Assembly (NCBI RefSeq): GCF_033568475.1
Contig: NC_133122.1
Location: 138,577,402-138,641,401 of the forward strand
From: Henckelia pumila
Taxonomy: Eukaryota > Streptophyta > Magnoliopsida > Lamiales > Gesneriaceae
Length of the DNA: 64,000 bases
Direction: 5' to 3'
Shown here: piece after piece, positions 55,307 to 64,000 of the stretch
How the letters are laid out: each line of letters opens with the position of its first letter
Numbering within the stretch: position 1 is the stretch's first letter
Notes under the pieces: model-generated
Seen by the model: the letters and a program-made list of their open reading frames with translations, nothing else
The model's database searches: none
What the model was told of the DNA's origin: nothing
Translations under genes and position numbers: made by a program

Positions 55307-57308
55307 CAAGATAAACTGGAACCAAGGGCTTTGAAATGCATCTTCATAGGATATCCAGAAGGGGTCAAGGGTTACAAACTATGGAACTTGGAGCCAACTG
55401 GACCAAGGTGTTTCAATTCAAGAGATGTGACCTTTGATGAAACAAGAATGATATATAACTTGAGAAAGGCAGAGCTTAAAGCAGAAAGTGAAATCCCTAC
55501 TGATAAGGCTCAAGTTGAGGTGGAGTTACAGGAAATGGACAAGGTAGAACCTCAACACCTTCAGGAACAACAAGAGGCTACTGAGGCTGTCCTACCTCAA
55601 ACCGAGACAAATCTGGAATCCTATAAATTAGCAAGGGACGGACAAAGAAGGAAAATAAGGCCTCCTGTCAGATACTCAGATGCAAATTTGGTTTCATATG
55701 CTTTAAGTACAGCAGAACAGGTGGAGTATGGTGAACCATCATCATATAAGGAGGCTATGCTAAGTAAACACAAGGATCAGTGGAAGTTGGCAATTCAAGA
55801 AGAACTAAATTCACTCCTCTACAACAAGACTTTGGAATTGGTTGATAAACCAAAACATCAAAGGATCATAGGCTGTAAATGGATTTATAAGATTAAAGAA
55901 GATTTTACAGCATCAAACAAAGTCAAATTCAAAGCCAGATTGTTGGCCAAAGGATACTCACAAATTGAAGGAGTGGATTTCAATGAGATTTATTCCCCTG
56001 TAGTGAAACACTGCTCAATAAGGATGATTCTTGCCATAGTCACTCAAATGAATTTAGAGCTCGAACAACTTGATGTAAAAAACAGCTTTCCTTCATGGTG
56101 ATTTAGAGGAGACTATTTTCATGGAGCCTCCTGAAGGTTATCTTATTCCAGGAGGTAAAAGTAAAGTCTGTCTACTCAAACGATCTCTCTATGGTTTTGA
56201 ACAAAGTCCCAGGCAGTGGTACATGAAATTTGATGAGTTTATGATGAAAATAGACTTCCACAGGAGCTGTTATGACACATGTGTATACTTCAAAGAAGAG
56301 CTGGATCATTCAAAGACATATCTTCTATTATATGTTGACGACATGCTAATAGCAAGTAAAAGCAAGGCTGGAATTCAGAAATTAAAAGGAAAGTTGAATT
56401 CTGAATTTGAAATGAAGGATCTAGGAAAAGCTAAGAAGATATTGGGGATGAAAATTCAGAGAAACAGGAAGAAAGGAAATTTGTTCCTAAGTCAAGGAGA
56501 TTACCTTGCCAAGGTACTGCTAAGGTTCAATATGCAAGAATGCAAATCTGTTACCACACCACTTGGACAACATATGAAGCTATCATCAGAACAATCCCCT
56601 ACAGAAGATGATCAGAAGAAATAAATGGAATCCATATCTTATGCAAATGGAGTGGGTAGTATAATGTATGCTATGGTGTGTAGCAGGCCAGATTTGGCTT
56701 GTGCAATAAGTGTTGTTTCTAGGTTTATGGCAAATCCAGGGTTACAACATTGGGAGTCTCTTAAGTGGATACTAAGGTACTTAAGGGGAACAGAAAGCAT
56801 TGGACTGCTGTATCAAAAGCAAGAAATTGGACAGAAACCAGTAGTAGGATTTGTTGATTCCGATTATGCTGGAAACATTGATACAAGGAAATCTTTAACC
56901 GGCTATGTGTTTACAATGTATGGGACTGCTATAAGTTGGAAAGCTAACCTACAATCTGTGGTTGCTCTTTCAACCACATAGGCATAGTATATAGCCATGA
57001 CAGAAGCTATAAAAGAAGCACTTTGGCTAAGAGGATTGATCACAGAGCTTGGGTTGAAACAAGAACAAGTGGTGGTCCACTGTGATAGCCAAAGTGCCAT
57101 TTATCTTTCCAAGCATCAGACTTTCCATGAAAGAACCAAGCACATAGATGTAAAACTTCATTTTGTCAGGGACATAATTGGAAAATGAGAGATCAAAGTG
57201 GAAAAGATCAGTACAAATGAGAATCCAGCAGATGCTCTAACAAAGACATTGCCTCATTCGAAGTTTAAGTATTGCTTAGACTTGATTGGAGCAATGGAGG
57301 TAAAGTAA
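55307..57308 (+). pseudogene. Ty1-C reverse transcriptase and RNase H, several breaks
   Basis: RT: WKLAIQEELNSLLYNKT, GCKWIYKIKEDF, LLAKGYSQIEGVDFNE and the intact active site YVDDMLIA. RNase H: FVDSDYAGNIDTRKSLTGY and HCDSQSAIYLSKHQ, ending at TAA 57306. Lesions: one extra A near 56080, TAA near 56622, two TAGs near 56980-56987 and a TGA near 57186. These are more lesions than in Ty3-D, in line with greater age. Confidence 0.85.
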
Positions 57309-57350
57309 CTATTAAGCAGAATGGGAAGGAGATCAACCATGGTTATTAGA

Positions 57351-57363
57351 CAAGGTGGAGATT
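57351..57363 (+). other. Polypurine tract of Ty1-C
   Basis: CAAGGTGGAGATT just before the right LTR. Confidence 0.8.
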
Positions 57364-58021
57364 TGTTTAGAAATGTCTATCAAACCATGCCTTATAAGTT
57401 TTGTGGGCCTCGGAAGGACTCCTAATATCTTTTGGGCCAACTCAAGTTACAGTCAATGACCATGACTTATTTGTGATTGGGCCCAATAAGGATAAAGTAG
57501 TTATTAGGAAGCCCATAATCGTGCTAGCCGTTGAGGATCAGGCGTTTGTTTATAACTGATTCGGGACTTCTTTCTTGAGGTATAACAAACACAGAGATTA
57601 ATAAGGTCGATTGATTCATATCAAGAAGCAACTCTCCAGAAAACTCAAGAAGGGAATACACAGCTGAATCGGCAGATTCAAAAGAGAAGAAAGACCGAAA
57701 AGATCAGAGAGCAGCTAGGGATTGAGGATAGAAGCTCAATCCGGGAATCTGTAAATCTGAGTCTATTTTGTTCTTTGTTGTTCTATCGATCAAAGTGTAT
57801 TGAATCTTGTTGTTGGTTTAATAAGAAGTGGCTATCTCCCGTGGATGTAGGCTCGTTATAGCCGAACCACGTAAATAGGTGTTCTTGATTTTATTGCTTT
57901 GATTTTACTGCCTTAGTTATTGATCTTGCTGGGGAAATTGATTGACATAAAAGGAGACTTCTCTGTATTGTTCTTGGGGTTAATTGTATCGGATTAGATT
58001 GGTTAGACAAACATATTAACA
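57364..58021 (+). repeat. 3' LTR of Ty1-C, complete
   Basis: 658 bp, from TGTTTAGAAATG to ATATTAACA, then the GAAAC duplication. Confidence 0.9.
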
Positions 58022-58550
58022 GAAACAAGCAACCCTTTATCTTTAGCATCATCTTCGAATCCATCCGGTAGAGCATGAGTTCCGTCGAAGCTCACGATGT
58101 CGGCTCGAATTATCCATATGAAGTTTACTTCACTAAGTAGAAGCCCGTATGCTATTTCTTGAATCTCTTGCTTACTGATCTGAGCCAGGCTGCCGAAGGA
58201 GACATACAGAACCAAGCCCGAACGCTTGGATTCGAGCCATTTTTCGCAGTCGGATTCGGCCCATAAACTCTTGGTGATTGTAAGTGGTACTGTACAATTC
58301 GGGATGAAATTTACAAGGCCGATTGCATAAGAAGTTTGTTTCTGGTTGAGAGCTGAGAGAGCTTGAAATTCGAGTTCTTCCACTGTGTTGCGTAAGATAA
58401 AATCTGATTTCTTGAGCTCTTCAAATGCTTTGATTGAAATTATTTGCCCTTGTGTTGCTGTTTCCGATTCTTTTAGATTAGCCATCAAGTCTTTTGTGGT
58501 TATTGCCTCAATTCCAGGTAGGTACCTTATTTCTTCCTTAACATTGTCTA
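58022..58550 (-). pseudogene. UGT86A-like glycosyltransferase, first part of exon 2
   Basis: Minus strand. After an ATATATTAG acceptor the frame reads VKEEIRYLPGIEAITTKDLM, NTVEELEFQALSAL, SLWAESDCEKWLESK and LYVSFGSLAQISKQEIQEIA, and stops at DKGLLVS where the copia element is inserted. It matches the middle of UGT86A enzymes (UDP-sugar dependent glycosyltransferases). It continues at 44196 with a one-base frame difference. Confidence 0.85.
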
Positions 58551-58717
58551 ATATATACACACCATGAAAAAACTTACTTCAATAATAATGGGACATGTAT
58601 ATATTTTGACTATTTGTGATTTCAAAAAATGATTAATTGAAAATGTAAAAATATTTAACATAGAGCACGAGAGTGGATTTGAATCAACGTTTTTTGGCAT
58701 AAAATCACTTTTCATCC
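58551..58717 (-). other. Probable UGT intron remnant
   Basis: AT-rich, between the exon 2 acceptor and the MITE at 58718. UGT86A genes usually have one intron at this place. Confidence 0.45.
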
Positions 58718-58942
58718 CTAGGGGTAGTTTTTCGTATTACCTTACTATAAATATTGGTATGAAAAAAATTCATACCGATATCGATAGTAAAATTCCAAAA
58801 CTTTAGTACGAAAAAAATCCATATTGATACCGTATAGATACCGAAAAAAAATTCGGTATATCGAAAAAATGTCTGTATATCAAAAAAAATTCGGTACGAT
58901 ATGCCAAAATTTCGATATTTCGGTACGGTATGTCAGCCCTAG
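58718..58942. mobile_element. Probable hAT-type MITE, TCGGTA-rich
   Basis: Ends CTAGGGGTAGT and, reversed, CTAGGGCTGAC. TCGGTA/TACCGA words recur in the interior. Flanks TTTCATCC and ACTCATCC share 6 of 8 bases. Confidence 0.5.
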
Positions 58943-59023
58943 ACTCATCCCACGGAAAATTGAAGTTTTACTTGCATTTTTGCAATATTTTTGGTTTTTT
59001 ATGTTATCGAAATTGAATCTCAG

Positions 59024-59554
59024 TAAGGGATGTAAATGAGACGAACAGTTCGCGAACAGTTCGGGTCTCGGCTCGTTAAAAGTTCATTCGAGCTCGTTTA
59101 ATGAGGCTCGTTAAGGCAAACGAACCAAGCTCGAGCTTTACAATATTCGGCTCATTAGCTCGTGAACATGCTCGTTAACAGGCTCGTTAACAAGCTCGTA
59201 AGTCATCTCTTAGACGAAAAAATAATAGTATTGATATTTAATTTATAAATTTACACTTTACTTATGAAAAATATTGAAAAATTTATAAAAATTAATTTAT
59301 TAGAATAAAATTACAAATTTTAATAATATTATTATATTTTTTCAAATATATAATTTAGTTTTTAATTAATTTAATGAATATTTAAATTTATAGCTTAAAT
59401 ATATTAAGCTCGTTTAGGCTCGATAAAAGCTCGAATAAGCTCGTGAGCCATGAATATATTCGTTAAATAAGCTCGGGCTCGGCTCGTTTATAAATAAACC
59501 GAGCTTGAACATTCAAAAGCTCAGCTCGGCTCGGCTCAACTCGTTTACATCCCT
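59024..59554. mobile_element. hAT-type MITE, short relative of the 15568 element
   Basis: Ends AGGGATGTAAATGAG and, reversed, AGGGATGTAAACGAG. Exact 8-bp duplication AATCTCAG (59016-59023 and 59555-59562). GCTCG words at both ends with an AT-rich centre. It is in the UGT intron. Confidence 0.8.
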
Positions 59555-59562
59555 AATCTCAG

Positions 59563-60240
59563 TCATGTATCTCTCTATTTTTACCACATCACCATATCCA
59601 CGAATGAGGGCCACGCTTGAGAAATGAAGATGACTTGCTTAATTTGACGACTGACATACAAAAATCTCAAAGAGACAATTAAATATGATGCTACTAACAA
59701 CCTCAAATATTTCAACCGTATAGTCGCAATTGAAATATGCTAATTTTGAATTTTAATGTGATATATATTTTAATTGGAAAAAGCATTTTTTCTTAATTAA
59801 GTTGGCTAAATTAAATAAAACGTTTGATCCTCTAGTTAATATGGATCCTATGTTTCTTTTATACCAATTTTTTTTACATGTAAACATCGTTATATCAGTA
59901 ATAATATCCTGAATCTTATGTATCATTGGAAAAAAACTACATTATTAGTTCTGTAAGTTGACTTGTTTTGGGTTTTAATCTTATAATTTATCAAAGTTTG
60001 ATCAAATTCCTATCAGTTGATTATTTTTTTGGTCTTTTTTTTTGCCTGAAACCATTAAATCCATGAAATATGATTAATTGGCACCGATGCTCTCGCACGT
60101 GGCACATGTCACGACTCACGAGAGTAAACCCTATATATGTTAAAACACATTAAAATTCATCTAAGGAAACAGAAATGTGAAAATGAAGTACTACAACCCT
60201 CAATATATATATACTTCAAAATGAGAGGAGAAAGGTTTAT
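59563..60240. other. AT-rich DNA, no gene
   Basis: Likely the rest of the UGT intron. Words such as TTTGATCAAATTCC near 60000 may be an old repeat. Confidence 0.4.
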
Positions 60241-60296
60241 AGTTTTCTCTTTTATTTTTATTTTTAGTTAGTGTAATGCATGAATGTGCGAGAAAG

Positions 60297-60335
60297 AGGC
60301 GCGCCCGCGCATGTCCACTGAGCGCCCGCGTCGTC
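60297..60335 (+). promoter_or_regulatory. Paired GC-rich motif upstream of TATA
   Basis: AGGCGCGCCCGCGCATG, then GAGCGCCCGCGTCG, about 85-120 bp before TATAAAAGG at 60418. Same arrangement as LARD-1. Confidence 0.5.
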
Positions 60336-60816
60336 GTATTTTTTTATTTGAGGAGTCTGGGTTTTTATGGAAACTTTTGGGTTTTTCTTGGGCTTATCTT
60401 GGACGATTTTTATGGCATATAAAAGGAATTTTTTGAGTCATATGAGGATTATCAGCCGTCATACACACAATTATTTTGAGAGCGCAATTTCATGAGATTT
60501 TGGGGGATCGAGCATTGAAGAATACTTGGAATGAAGACGAAGAATTTTCAACCGGACACGGAAGAAAGACTACGGCTTTGTTATTCTATCTTTATTTATC
60601 TTTTGAGTGTAGAATTATGTTTGGATTTTTAAACATGATTTGGTTTGTTTTGAATTTGAATAAGAACTAAACTTTTCTAGTCTAGAGGTCGACGTAGATT
60701 GGTTGAGACATATTCATGAATCTTTGATTTTAATGAATTGAATTTCTGTAGATTAATTGTGTTTCTAGAATCGAATGTTTTCTTAATTTACTGGCCATAA
60801 ATTGAGTTGTTATATT

Positions 60817-61034
60817 TATTTGAAATCTGGCACTCAGGAGACGGGATTTTGAATAAGATCAATAGAAACTACACTGTTAATTGTTAATATAGCTCGGGAG
60901 AGTATATAACCTTAATAGAACCTTTAAGGAACATCGTTTTATAAATATCACTGCATCTATATTTTTAATAGGAATATTAAAATTGAACTGTATTGATACA
61001 CTCTATTTGTTGCTCGGGAGAGGGGAATAGAATA
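60817..61034 (+). other. Three hairpins in the third Athila-type LTR
   Basis: Hairpin 1: TATTTGAAATC/GATTTTGAATA (60817-60827 with 60845-60855). Hairpin 2: GTTA-A-TATA with TATATAAC around GCTCGGGAGAG. Hairpin 3: TCTATTT with GAATAGA. In hairpin 3, two stem positions differ from LARD-1 by full pair exchange (T-A to C-G, A-T to T-A). Confidence 0.6.
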
Positions 61035-61365
61035 ATTTAAGTGTTCTTGGTTATTAATTGAAAAAAATTCATGAAATAGATTATTTAGGAATGAATATTG
61101 TCAAGACCAAGTGAAATCAAAACATCTAGACTATTTTTTCTCTGATAAATAATCTCTTAAAATTTATGTGTGCGTGAGCTTGATAATTTCTTCTATTTAT
61201 TTAATTATTCAGCAAATCTCTAAAGTTTAATTTTCTAAATAAAATTAGGACTATTTTAATTATAAATATTGAATATTTTCATATTACTCCTCGTGGGATC
61301 GACACTTTACTCATTTTTTACTAAAACTTGACAACCGTGCGCTTGCGAGCGTAAATTTCGCAACA

Positions 61366-61430
61366 AGTTTTTGGCGTCATTGTCGGGGTGCTGTTTTTTG
61401 ATTTTGTTTAGTCTTGTTACCAATTCGTCT
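61366..61430 (+). other. Primer site and start of interior of the third Athila-type element
   Basis: GTTTTTGGCGTCATTGTCGG is a mutated form of the TGGCGCCGTTGCC primer site, followed by TAGTCTTGTTACCAATT as in LARD-1. The rest of the interior and the second LTR are gone. Confidence 0.65.
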
Positions 61431-61449
61431 ACGATCCTGCATCAGCGAT

Positions 61450-61621
61450 TATGCAGGGTCGTCTTAGCAAGCGTGTGGTGGATATATTGAGTGTGGATGA
61501 AGGTTACTGTGATGCCCTTTGAAGCCAGTTTGATTGCTAAATTGATGGCTGGATTGATATGTCCTTGGTACGGAAGTGGGATTACAATAGCATGAAGTGC
61601 TTTGCGAGTTGGCTTCGCCAT
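61450..61621 (-). pseudogene. UGT86A-like glycosyltransferase, N-terminal part of exon 1
   Basis: Minus strand, start ATG 61621 (MAKPTRKALHAIVIPLPYQG), then HINPAINLAIKLASKGITV and FIHTQYIHHTLAK. This is the acceptor-side N-terminal motif (H in PLPYQGH is the catalytic His position of UGTs). It breaks after about 55 residues. The next 130 residues or so, to the exon 2 start, are missing and were probably lost with the Athila-type insertion. The upstream in-frame GTG at 61636 is less likely as start. Confidence 0.8.
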
Positions 61622-61635
61622 GCTTTTTTTATTCA

Positions 61636-61994
61636 CAAGAGATCAGGATCATAATTAGAGGTAGCTAGGATATATATATATATAAGATTTTTGTATCATT
61701 TCTTTTCTCAAAACATTTTTCAATTATATAAATATAAATCGATTAAAATCATGGTAGAAGACCTAACTCTTATAAAATATATTATAGCTAGACATGTATA
61801 TATATAGTTTTTGAAATTTTTATTTCATATTAATTCTTTAATTTTATAAGTTTTTTGATTCGGTTCCGTTCCGTGTCATAACTCACAATTGAACTAATGT
61901 TCAACAAAGTACGGGTGTAACTTTTGATAATTCATATAAGGTGTGCCGTGTGCTAGACGAGGTCCAAATAATAATATTTAATCTTATAATATTA
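61636..61994 (-). promoter_or_regulatory. Former UGT upstream region
   Basis: AT-rich, with a TATATATATATA run (61668-61683) 45-60 bp upstream of the ATG on the minus strand that could be the TATA box. Nothing else recognised. Confidence 0.35.
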
Positions 61995-62186
61995 TCTATA
62001 CTATTATATAAAAATTGAATCTATTATAGTAACTAACTTTGAGGACACCAAAATTTTTTATTTCATAATTACCCTTTCTTATCCTTTATCTCAATAAACC
62101 TCCCTCTCAATCTATTATTTAATTTTAAAAAATTACATAAAAAATCATTTATTTTGCACATGCAAAGCATGTGCATTTTGCACTAA
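61995..62186 (+). mobile_element. Small non-autonomous Helitron
   Basis: It starts TCTATACTATTATATAAA after an A and ends in CTAA before a T. A hairpin TGCACATGC-AAA-GCATGTGCA lies just before the end, with the usual short gap. No duplication of the target. This is the standard Helitron layout. Confidence 0.65.
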
Positions 62187-62396
62187 TATTAAATAAAAGT
62201 ACAACTGCTATTATTTATCTAGCATCATTCAACGATTATACGCATTGTGTGCTTATACAATATATTTTTAGTTACGCGTTTTACTTCTGTAAGGGAATAG
62301 GGGTAGGTAAAGATTTAAGGAATAAATATTCCTTTCAACTTCAATTCTGTTTTTTTAAAAAAATTAATTAATACACTCCTCTTCAAGACTCCCAAC

Positions 62397-62726
62397 TAGA
62401 GGTATCAAAATAGGCTAGGTCTGTCGGGTTGGCTGTTCCATCATATAAAATTGGTGGGTTGGGCTGGCAGTTTTCCAAACTGCTAAAGGTGGGCTGGCCC
62501 GCACCGACCCGCCTAATGGTAGGTTGTGGTGGTTGCGGGTTGGCCCGCAAAAACCCGCCAATTTACACGTGAGCCCGAAGGGTTGGCCTGTCCCGCCACC
62601 TAAAATAGATGGGTTGGATTGTTGTTTTTCCGCTTCGCCTAAAAGGTGGGTCGACCCAGCCCGCCTAATGGTGAGTTACGACGGTTGTGGACCGGCCCAA
62701 CCCGTTGACCAGTTTTGACACATCTA
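62397..62726. mobile_element. hAT-type MITE rich in GGGTTGG/GCCCGCC words
   Basis: Ends TAGAGGTATCAAAAT and, reversed, TAGATGTGTCAAAAC. Exact 8-bp duplication CTCCCAAC (62389-62396 and 62727-62734). The interior repeats GGTTGG and CCCGCC in many forms. The frame 62524-62718 is compositional. Confidence 0.8.
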
Positions 62727-62869
62727 CTCCCAACTCTGCAAACCTAGCGTTCACTCATTCTGCTCAAATTCTCCTTGATCGCCGCCCGCCGTTACCGTGG
62801 TTCAGGAAATATTTTATATTTGATGGGTATAAGTATATTTTTTTAATATACTTTTTATATATAAATTAA

Positions 62870-63319
62870 TAGAGTGGGTCAATCTGCGAGAATAATATTT
62901 TTAAAGGACTAATTCTTAATTTGGTAGTCCTGGATGATTAAATTGCATTTTTTGAGCCTAGGAGGGTTATTGTGCAATTTAGCTCAATTTTGCCTATAAA
63001 TAGGAGTGAATCTCTTCATTTCAAGGTAAGTGACTCTTTAGCCTACAAAAGCTCTCTGCTCTCCTGTTTTGTGTGGAGGTGATCGCTGACTTGAGCGTCG
63101 GAGGGTTTCCGCCGGGTGACCACCCGGCGCCTCTAACGTGTGTTCGTGAATCAGGTGACCACCCAAAAGGAAGACGTGCAACTTCTTCAGGTGACCGACG
63201 GAGTAGGAGATCAGGAGATCGTTCCCATCTATAGGTGACCGAAGAAGCAGGAGACCAGGAGGACGTACGACTTCCTATTTTATTTGCTGAATAGGGACAT
63301 AATCATTTCGCCCGCATCA
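62870..63319 (+). repeat. 5' LTR of Tat/Retand-like element, start uncertain
   Basis: The right edge is CCCGCATCA before the primer site. TATA box CCTATAAATAGG (62991-63002). A 20-bp palindrome CGCCGGGTG-AC-CACCCGGCG is at 63111-63130 in the leader. The left end is not marked clearly. Confidence 0.6.
62993..63001 (+). promoter_or_regulatory. TATA box of the Tat/Retand-like LTR
   Basis: TATAAATAG in CCTATAAATAGGAG. Transcription would begin near 63025. Confidence 0.6.
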
Positions 63320-63320
63320 G

Positions 63321-63340
63321 ATTGGCGCCGTCTGTGGGAA
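63321..63340 (+). other. Primer binding site of the Tat/Retand-like element
   Basis: ATTGGCGCCGTCTGTGGGAA, a string common after the 5' LTR of plant Ty3 elements of this kind. Confidence 0.8.
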
Positions 63341-63359
63341 AGCCACCTATCCACTAGAG

Positions 63360-64000
63360 ATGCAAACGCGATCACATGCCACCCGTAACACTGAAGGTGG
63401 ATGGGAGCTCCCGCCTCCTAACCACCCGCCTCCTAACCATCCGCCGCAAGAGGAGTTTCTGATCACCCCAAATGCCTTGAAATCCATGTTGGAGGAAGCT
63501 GCCTCGCGTGCGGTCGCGGAAGCCATGACACATTTTTTGGCAGCGCAACAGCATAACTTGGAGGACAATCCAAATGTAAATGGTGAATTGCCTCCTCCTC
63601 AACACCAAGAAAGGAGACGCACACTAGAAGAAGAAGTTGGAACGAACAGGGTACCAAACCCCAGTGCAAGAAGGGAAACAGTGCTCCATGAGGAGGAGGT
63701 AAATAGCCACGGGCCCGTGCGCCCCGGAATTCGGACTGAGGAGAGAGGAGAAAGTGCTCTAGCAATCTTACCGGCCCGGCGAAGCCCATTCACTACTGCT
63801 ATTTTAGCCGAGGTACTGACAGCTGGAGTGAAGATAGCAAGTCTGCCAGAGTATGATGGATCAGGAGATCCTCAGGATCATCTCGACAGGTTTTATGCAA
63901 AAGCCGATCTATATGACTTCAGTGATGCCGCATACTGCAAAATCTTTCGGACTACGCTGACTAATCGCGCACTGGCATGGTTCAATAAACTCCCAGCAGG
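63360..64000 (+). CDS. Gag of Tat/Retand-like Ty3 element, open to window end
   Basis: Start ATG 63360 (MQTRSHATRNTEGG), 20 bp after the primer site. The frame has no stop through 64000, so at least 213 residues. A Pro-rich stretch (PPPNHPPPNHPP) is followed by an Ala/Glu helix region, then the gag core: IASLPEYDGSGDPQDHLDRF, then CKIFRTTLTNRALAWFNKLP at the window edge. The minus-strand frames over 63347-63793 are shadows of it. It is probably a well-preserved element, since nothing is broken so far. Confidence 0.85.
   Translation, partial: MQTRSHATRNTEGGWELPPPNHPPPNHPPQEEFLITPNALKSMLEEAASRAVAEAMTHFLAAQQHNLEDNPNVNGELPPPQHQERRRTLEEEVGTNRVPNPSARRETVLHEEEVNSHGPVRPGIRTEERGESALAILPARRSPFTTAILAEVLTAGVKIASLPEYDGSGDPQDHLDRFYAKADLYDFSDAAYCKIFRTTLTNRALAWFNKLPA

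Larger units (their letters stand above)
44197..58021 (+). mobile_element. Ty1-C: Ty1/copia retrotransposon inserted in the UGT gene
   Basis: LTRs at 44197-44744 (truncated) and 57364-58021 flank gag-pol in copia order. Exact 5-bp duplication GAAAC at 44192-44196 and 58022-58026. Ends TGTT...AACA. The interior is split by Ty3-D (45741-54765). Without Ty3-D and its extra 5 bp it would be about 4.8 kb. Confidence 0.9.
60245..61365 (+). repeat. Athila-type LTR in the UGT gene, left end uncertain
   Basis: It is related to the LARD-1 LTR: GC-rich pair (60297-60335), TATAAAAGG (60418), three hairpins (60817-61034), and the end TTTCGCAACA. The start is truncated or too diverged to place. After the end come the primer site and about 60 bp of interior, then UGT exon 1. 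Confidence 0.7.

Noticed and set aside
63347-63793. Four minus-strand frames
   Set aside because: They are shadows of the plus-strand gag, which runs open to the window end and has clear gag motifs.

Overview
The window looks like a gene-poor, retrotransposon-rich stretch of a flowering-plant genome, most likely a dicot. The evidence is AT-rich DNA, spliceosomal introns (GT-AG), plant gene families (NAC, UGT86A-like, FBD-type F-box, SCAMP, PLA1-II) and plant LTR retrotransposons with initiator-Met primer sites (TGGTATCAGAGC) or TGGCGCCGTTGCC-type primer sites. I see no intact host gene. Every host gene found is broken, split by insertions, or carried as a fragment inside a transposon. No tRNA, rRNA, CRISPR or prokaryotic feature was seen.

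Layout. 1-13.7 kb: a minus-strand Ty3 element (Ty3-A; LTRs 1-1831 and 9705-12049) contains a complete 5.4-kb non-coding LTR element (LARD-1, 3308-8726, TSD GTACT). Ty3-A abuts, and probably inserted into, an Athila-type LTR (12050-13745). 13.9-24.8 kb: a solo LTR; then a PLA1 gene fragment split by an 8.8-kb hAT-like element (15568-24330, 8-bp TSD), which itself holds a 1.45-kb palindromic Mutator-like element (15989-17442) and a CACTA element (19505-23797) carrying an exon-intron piece of a SCAMP gene. 24.9-32 kb: a decayed minus-strand F-box/FBD gene, its 3' part duplicated in tandem, with seven copies of one palindromic MITE family having 9-10-bp TSDs. 33-41 kb: a plus-strand Tekay-like Ty3 element (Ty3-B) with an Athila-type fragment where its protease-RT should be. 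41.3-42.6 kb: a NAC (NAP-like) pseudogene. 43.8-61.6 kb: one minus-strand UGT86A-like gene exploded into three pieces. A Ty1/copia element (Ty1-C, 44197-58021, TSD GAAAC) sits in its second exon, a nearly complete Tekay-like Ty3 element (Ty3-D, 45741-54765, TSD TACAC) sits in the copia integrase, and an Athila-type LTR replaces the end of exon 1. 61.9-64 kb: a small Helitron, a hAT-type MITE, and the 5' end of a Tat/Retand-like Ty3 element whose gag frame runs open off the window.

Several target-site duplications are exact, so the order of insertion can be read directly. The most interesting unexplained structure is in the transcribed part of the Athila/LARD-type LTRs. Three hairpins share a CTCGGGAGAG-like loop, and their stems differ between four LTR copies by compensating base changes (T-A, T.G and C-G at one position; A-T to T-A at another). 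This suggests a selected RNA structure in the 5' leader of these non-coding elements. A fourth hairpin and a second internal polypurine tract in LARD-1 fit the idea of an RNA moved by proteins supplied in trans.
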